Source: Paulownia fortunei | Lineage: Eukaryota > Streptophyta > Magnoliopsida > Lamiales > Paulowniaceae | Assembly (NCBI GenBank): GCA_019321725.1 | Contig: CM033114.1 | Span: forward strand, 17,154,278-17,218,277 | Reading direction: 5' to 3' | DNA: 64,000 nt | Shown here: one piece after another, positions 59,861-64,000 of the stretch | Position numbering within the stretch: the stretch's first letter is position 1 | Layout of the letters: every line of letters begins with the position of its first letter | The notes under the pieces: generated by a model | Databases searched by the model: none | What the model saw: only the letters and a program-made list of their open reading frames with translations | Told to the model about the DNA's origin: nothing | Position numbers and translations under genes: made by a program

Positions 59861-62800
59861 GAAACCCGGTCTATCCAACACCATTGGATAGGGGGTTGGT
59901 GGTGAAAACCACGAGCCCCCCCTCAATCCGATGGCCAGCACGTGAGCAGGTTCATTGCACTCGGTCCACCGACTTGATATGATATCTATATGATATATAT
60001 AGCCCAGGTACAGAGATTACATTGTTTTTGGTTTAAATTTCATTAAATATGTTCATTATTGGTATTAGTTTCATTTTGCAATTATCATTTTCCTTCTGTA
60101 TAAGGAAATCCCATATGGTATCTGTATATAAAAATTCCTATTATTTCATTGGTTGTCGGTTTACTTTCTTGTAAATATATGATTTTTCAGTCCATTGCAT
60201 AACTCCTGAGGAATAACTTAATTCTAGGTATTGTAATTATTTCTACCTTTTAAGGTATGACCGGGAGGCTAGTAAGGAATTGGTGGAGAAATTTTGGGTT
60301 ATATATGGGATCCAGGGGTTGAGTTGTCTAATATAAGCATTGATGTTAGTTTTTTTATTTTTTTTTCTCCCCTACTTTTCCAGAAAAAAAGGTAATTTTA
60401 GTTGGAGTATATAGTAATAAAAATTCTCAAAAGTGACTACTACACTGTACGATACTATTATAGTTCCCTTCTCAACGTTTTTCTCCTCTACAAAATTCAA
60501 GATTCAAACATAGCCGAATTTCAATTTTAGTATGAGATGGTTTAGTTTAGGTTTTCCCAATGGTTGAACCATAAGTTCAAAACAAATCAAAACCAAAAAC
60601 ATAAAAGATGAAACGAAAACGTGTTTTCATGCATGTTAATCTGAAAATTAAATTTTTGAATATGAATTGAGGAACAAATTTTGTGAATGATGAAACTGAA
60701 AGATACAATGAAATCTAATGAGTTTTAAAATATGCCCACATCCATTTCTCCCATCAAAAATAGAAAATAACGACGGCTATGAAATAGAGTGAGTGAGGAG
60801 TTGGAACCATACTAATAAATCTTGATTGGAAATAATTGGTTAGCTTTTAAAATTTGTAGTTCGAGTATTATTTAGGTTAATTAAAAAAAATTGACAAAAT
60901 TTTATTTACATAACAAAAATCATCTTTAGAATTCGCGATTAATTCGGAATATATCGGAACAAATACCTAATTATTTCATAAAAATAATACATTTATATGT
61001 GAAAATTATCAATAAAAAGTATGTTATCTAGTAAATTTATATATATATATATATTTGAAAAATAAAAAGAAGTTCTTATAATGTAATCTTATGAAAATAG
61101 GAATAAAATTCAAAAATAGATTTGCTTAATTATTTTTTTTTTGAATGATTTTGTCACATTACTATTTATAATGGATATTTATGAGATTCCAATGTCTCAT
61201 TAAAAATATCATATTTTATTCGAGTTACTTTCAAAAAAATTAAAAGAATTTTATGAGAATTTTATTACTATGGTTGGAACATCTTCTGATTTGGTAGGGA
61301 AGTGATATTAGTTTGGAGGATAAATCTGCTGGGTTTAGTTTGATATTGGGGAAGAAATTGCTATTTTATAAAATAAAATATTATTTCGAATAAGATAAGA
61401 AAAGTTGGCTTGGAATGTAAGGAACATGTATAATGTAGGTTGATTTGCATTCACTCTCCCAAGTTTTTGCGAATATTTCCCTCTAGCACTTCTGATGAAA
61501 TTTTATTTAAAAGACTAAAATACCCACATTCTCACACTTTTGAATAAAAAAAAAAATTTATTCTCAAAAGACTAATTGATAGTTATTTTTTAAAAAAAAA
61601 TTATTTTTTGAAGTGAATAAATGATTGAGACCAAAATTTAAATTTTAAGGTCTTTTCAGTGATATAATGAGTATAATTAAATTATATATAAAAAAATAAC
61701 CATAATCTTCATAATTGTAAATAGTTCATAGTTCTTCAAATAGATAATTTGCAAAATAAAGTAAGCGACCAAAGCTTAATGACAAAGCCTATCGTTTAGT
61801 AATATAATAATTAACACTTTTTCAGAAAAAAGTTAAAAGGGGATTATTATTTAATACATTTTTTTTCTATAGATAAATAATAATATGTATTTTGTATATC
61901 CTTGAACCTCATAGTTTAGATTTTGATCTTATAGTATTTTAAATAATTCATTTTAAATGATGATCTCATTTGATGTTTCAAAATTATGTATTTGGTGCAA
62001 ACATATAAAATTTAATCTACACTCTTATTTTAGTTAATATGACTTAGACCTTAATTTTGATTTTTTTACTTATTATGTGTTTTTTTTTCCTCATATTAAA
62101 GTGGCTATATTCACTATAGTTATTGAAGTGGGTAAAGTTTAATTTTGGCCTCACTTTCTAATATTCAAAAATTAATTTAAGATTTTTTTGTTAATTTTAT
62201 AAAACAATTCTCATATTATAAAGTTAATCAATATCATTCATATTGTTGAAGGTGGCTGGAAATTAAAATATTAGTTCCTCATTTTTTTTAGAAAAATATA
62301 TATTACTTTATCATGTTGTATTAAATTAATATGTTGTGTACAATTAAAGAGAGTTTCAAACTTTAAATTTTGTAAACTTACTTTTTCTTTTTATTTTTAA
62401 AAAATAACTCCAAGTGATACTTGTTTTCATATAAATTATGTTACGAAATTTTTTATCTTTAAATTAACTTTTGACCAAAAAAACAAAAAGTACTAGAGAG
62501 GATGATTTGCTAAAGACCCAATCAATCCTTAGAGAAGGTGGATGTGGTATTTGCTAAAGATTGGAACATAAGAGATGATAATTAAGGTCATCCAAACCAA
62601 ACTTTATAGGAGGTGGATGGAAGTAACCTTAATCTTAATCCATCTCCAATCTATAATATCAAATTTAATATTTAATATAATTTGGCTTAAATTATTTTCA
62701 ACTTACTGTATCAAAATTTACATCAAATAAATATTTTATTCATACTTTTCTTATTTTTCAATTATTACCAATGTATTTATTTATAAAGTTATTTAATTAC

Positions 62801-63151
62801 TTATATTTTATTACTACTAATTCTATTAAATAAAAAAAATATATAATTAATATTATATCTATTGATTATATTACAAACATAATATTACAATTAATATCAC
62901 AATAAAAAATATTATTATTAATTATTTTTTAATTATTATAATTAATTATTACAAATGTTATTACAAAGTAATAACTAAATTTAAAATAAAATAAAATAAA
63001 ATAAAATAATAAATTAATTAAATATACAATATAATATACAAATAAAATTAAAATTTAGAGTAAAATAAATTTAAGGGTAAAATAGATAATATATACATTA
63101 CATCAAATTTGGTGTAAATAAATAGTGTTGCACTAAATTTGGTAAAATACT
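59861..63151. other. AT-rich intergenic DNA
   Basis: No coding sequence. A short GC-rich island at 59862-59970 contains CCGGTCTATCCAACACCATTGGATAGG with the small palindrome ATCCAA...TTGGAT and a C7 run. An (AT)n run lies near 61040. An AAAAT-rich microsatellite is at 62982-63008. Confidence 0.5.
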
Positions 63152-63321
63152 GATCATTATATCAAATTTGATATAACATTTGGTATTGCATTAGAGCCAG
63201 ATTTATACCATATTTGATGTAATAGTTTAAGATTTGGATCATTATATCAAATTTGATATAACATTTGGTATTGCATTAGAGCCAGATTTATACCATATTT
63301 GATGTAATAGTTTAAGATTTG
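63152..63321 (+). repeat. 85-bp perfect tandem duplication
   Basis: 63152-63236 is repeated exactly at 63237-63321. The unit holds the internal palindrome-like words ATATCAAATTTGATAT and CCATATTTGATGTAATA. It sits inside a segment (about 63080-63330) with ACATCAAATTTGGTGTAAAT words resembling a MITE, so it may be an internal duplication of such an element. Confidence 0.93.
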
Positions 63322-64000
63322 GTATTCCGTTGAATATCCTTAGAATGTCATGTCTCATTAATTGCGCTGAAGTGGGCTTGGGCTGGGATGACGACTTTCA
63401 GTTTTTAGGGCCCAAGTTAGAACTGAGGAACATCGGTCTCACTCTAATTGGGCTGCATGAATCTGGTCAATGCCCATCTCTTATGTGGATCTCCTCAACT
63501 CCATACTATATTTTCAACTTAAAATTCAATAGTATTTAAATTAGAACTGAACAAGTTATTCTTTTTCAGAAAAATGATAAGCACACCTCAAAAGTTAAAT
63601 TACTTAGATGGAAAAAAAAAGTGCATAAAAATTAATATTCTAAAGCTAAGTACACTATTTGTTAATCTTTGTATAAAGTTAACATCACAAATAGCTCACT
63701 CAAATAGAGTTTGTAAATTATAAAGAATAGTGATTTTTTTTTTTTATTATCTTTAATAAAATATTGTGTACTACTGATTTCGAATAATATTTGTAGATTG
63801 TGGATCATTCATCACCTTAATCCCCACCACGATTTTTATTTTGGGGAAAAAAAGTCAATGTTCATAAATATTTGAAAAAAAGGTATATTTTTTTATTTAC
63901 TTAAAATATAAGTGGTTTAGCCACTTTTTCAATAATATTAAGATAGTACCTTATTTTAAAAAACACAAGAAGTTTAAAATGATAGTTTAATCAATAACTA
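63322..64000. other. Intergenic DNA, no gene seen
   Basis: A 69-codon + frame at 63330-63539 has no domain. A GC-richer phrase around 63365-63430 resembles decayed repeat sequence. The remainder is AT-rich. Confidence 0.4.

Noticed and set aside
1..64000. tRNA or rRNA genes
   Set aside because: No cloverleaf with proper A and B boxes or rRNA segment was recognised by eye; the TGGTATCAGAGCC matches are primer-binding sites of retrotransposons.

Overview
This is AT-rich nuclear DNA from a flowering plant, most likely a eudicot. The evidence is multi-exon genes with GT-AG introns, plant-specific proteins (a plant-type myo-inositol oxygenase, a plastid Nudix hydrolase and an EXO70A1-type exocyst subunit), Ty3/gypsy LTR retrotransposons of the Tat and Tekay types, and Stowaway-like MITEs. 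I cannot place the order or species from sequence alone. Layout: 1-15.7 kb is a graveyard of LTR retrotransposons. It holds a decayed gypsy integrase on + (1-720), a minus-oriented LTR with its primer-binding site (4048-5819), an internally deleted element with duplicated LTR starts (5927-8470), a decayed Tat-type RNase H/integrase (8755-10460), and a Tekay-type LTR followed by gag and protease (10608-14970). A 100-N assembly gap follows, and beyond it lies a fragment of a different, Tat-like polyprotein. From 15.7 to 21.3 kb there is AT-rich intergenic DNA with a foldback MITE, a large inverted-repeat pair and a short tandem array. Genes: a family-4 glycosyltransferase (21.55-22.97 kb, +) whose membrane anchor lies in another frame; an orphan first exon of a probable plastid protein (25.26-25.44 kb, +); MIOX (28.83-30.89 kb, +, 11 exons, 304 aa); a NUDX26/27-like Nudix hydrolase (39.55-35.59 kb, -, 6 exons, 212 aa); and EXO70A1 (46.48-59.44 kb, +, 12 exons, 660 aa). 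The remaining stretches are intergenic or intronic DNA with MITEs, microsatellites and short tandem duplications. The genes look like ordinary, independently regulated housekeeping genes (inositol/glucuronate metabolism, nucleotide clean-up in the plastid, exocytosis, glycosylation). Their order shows no operon or biosynthetic cluster logic, and I see no convincing undescribed multi-gene system. The most rewarding observations are small-scale. They are a 73-bp perfect duplication across an EXO70A1 splice donor, an in-frame 93-nt intron in the Nudix gene, the glycosyltransferase frame break plus a nearby fragment of the same gene, a MITE that duplicated its end together with flanking host DNA, and a two-family retrotransposon junction hidden by the N gap.
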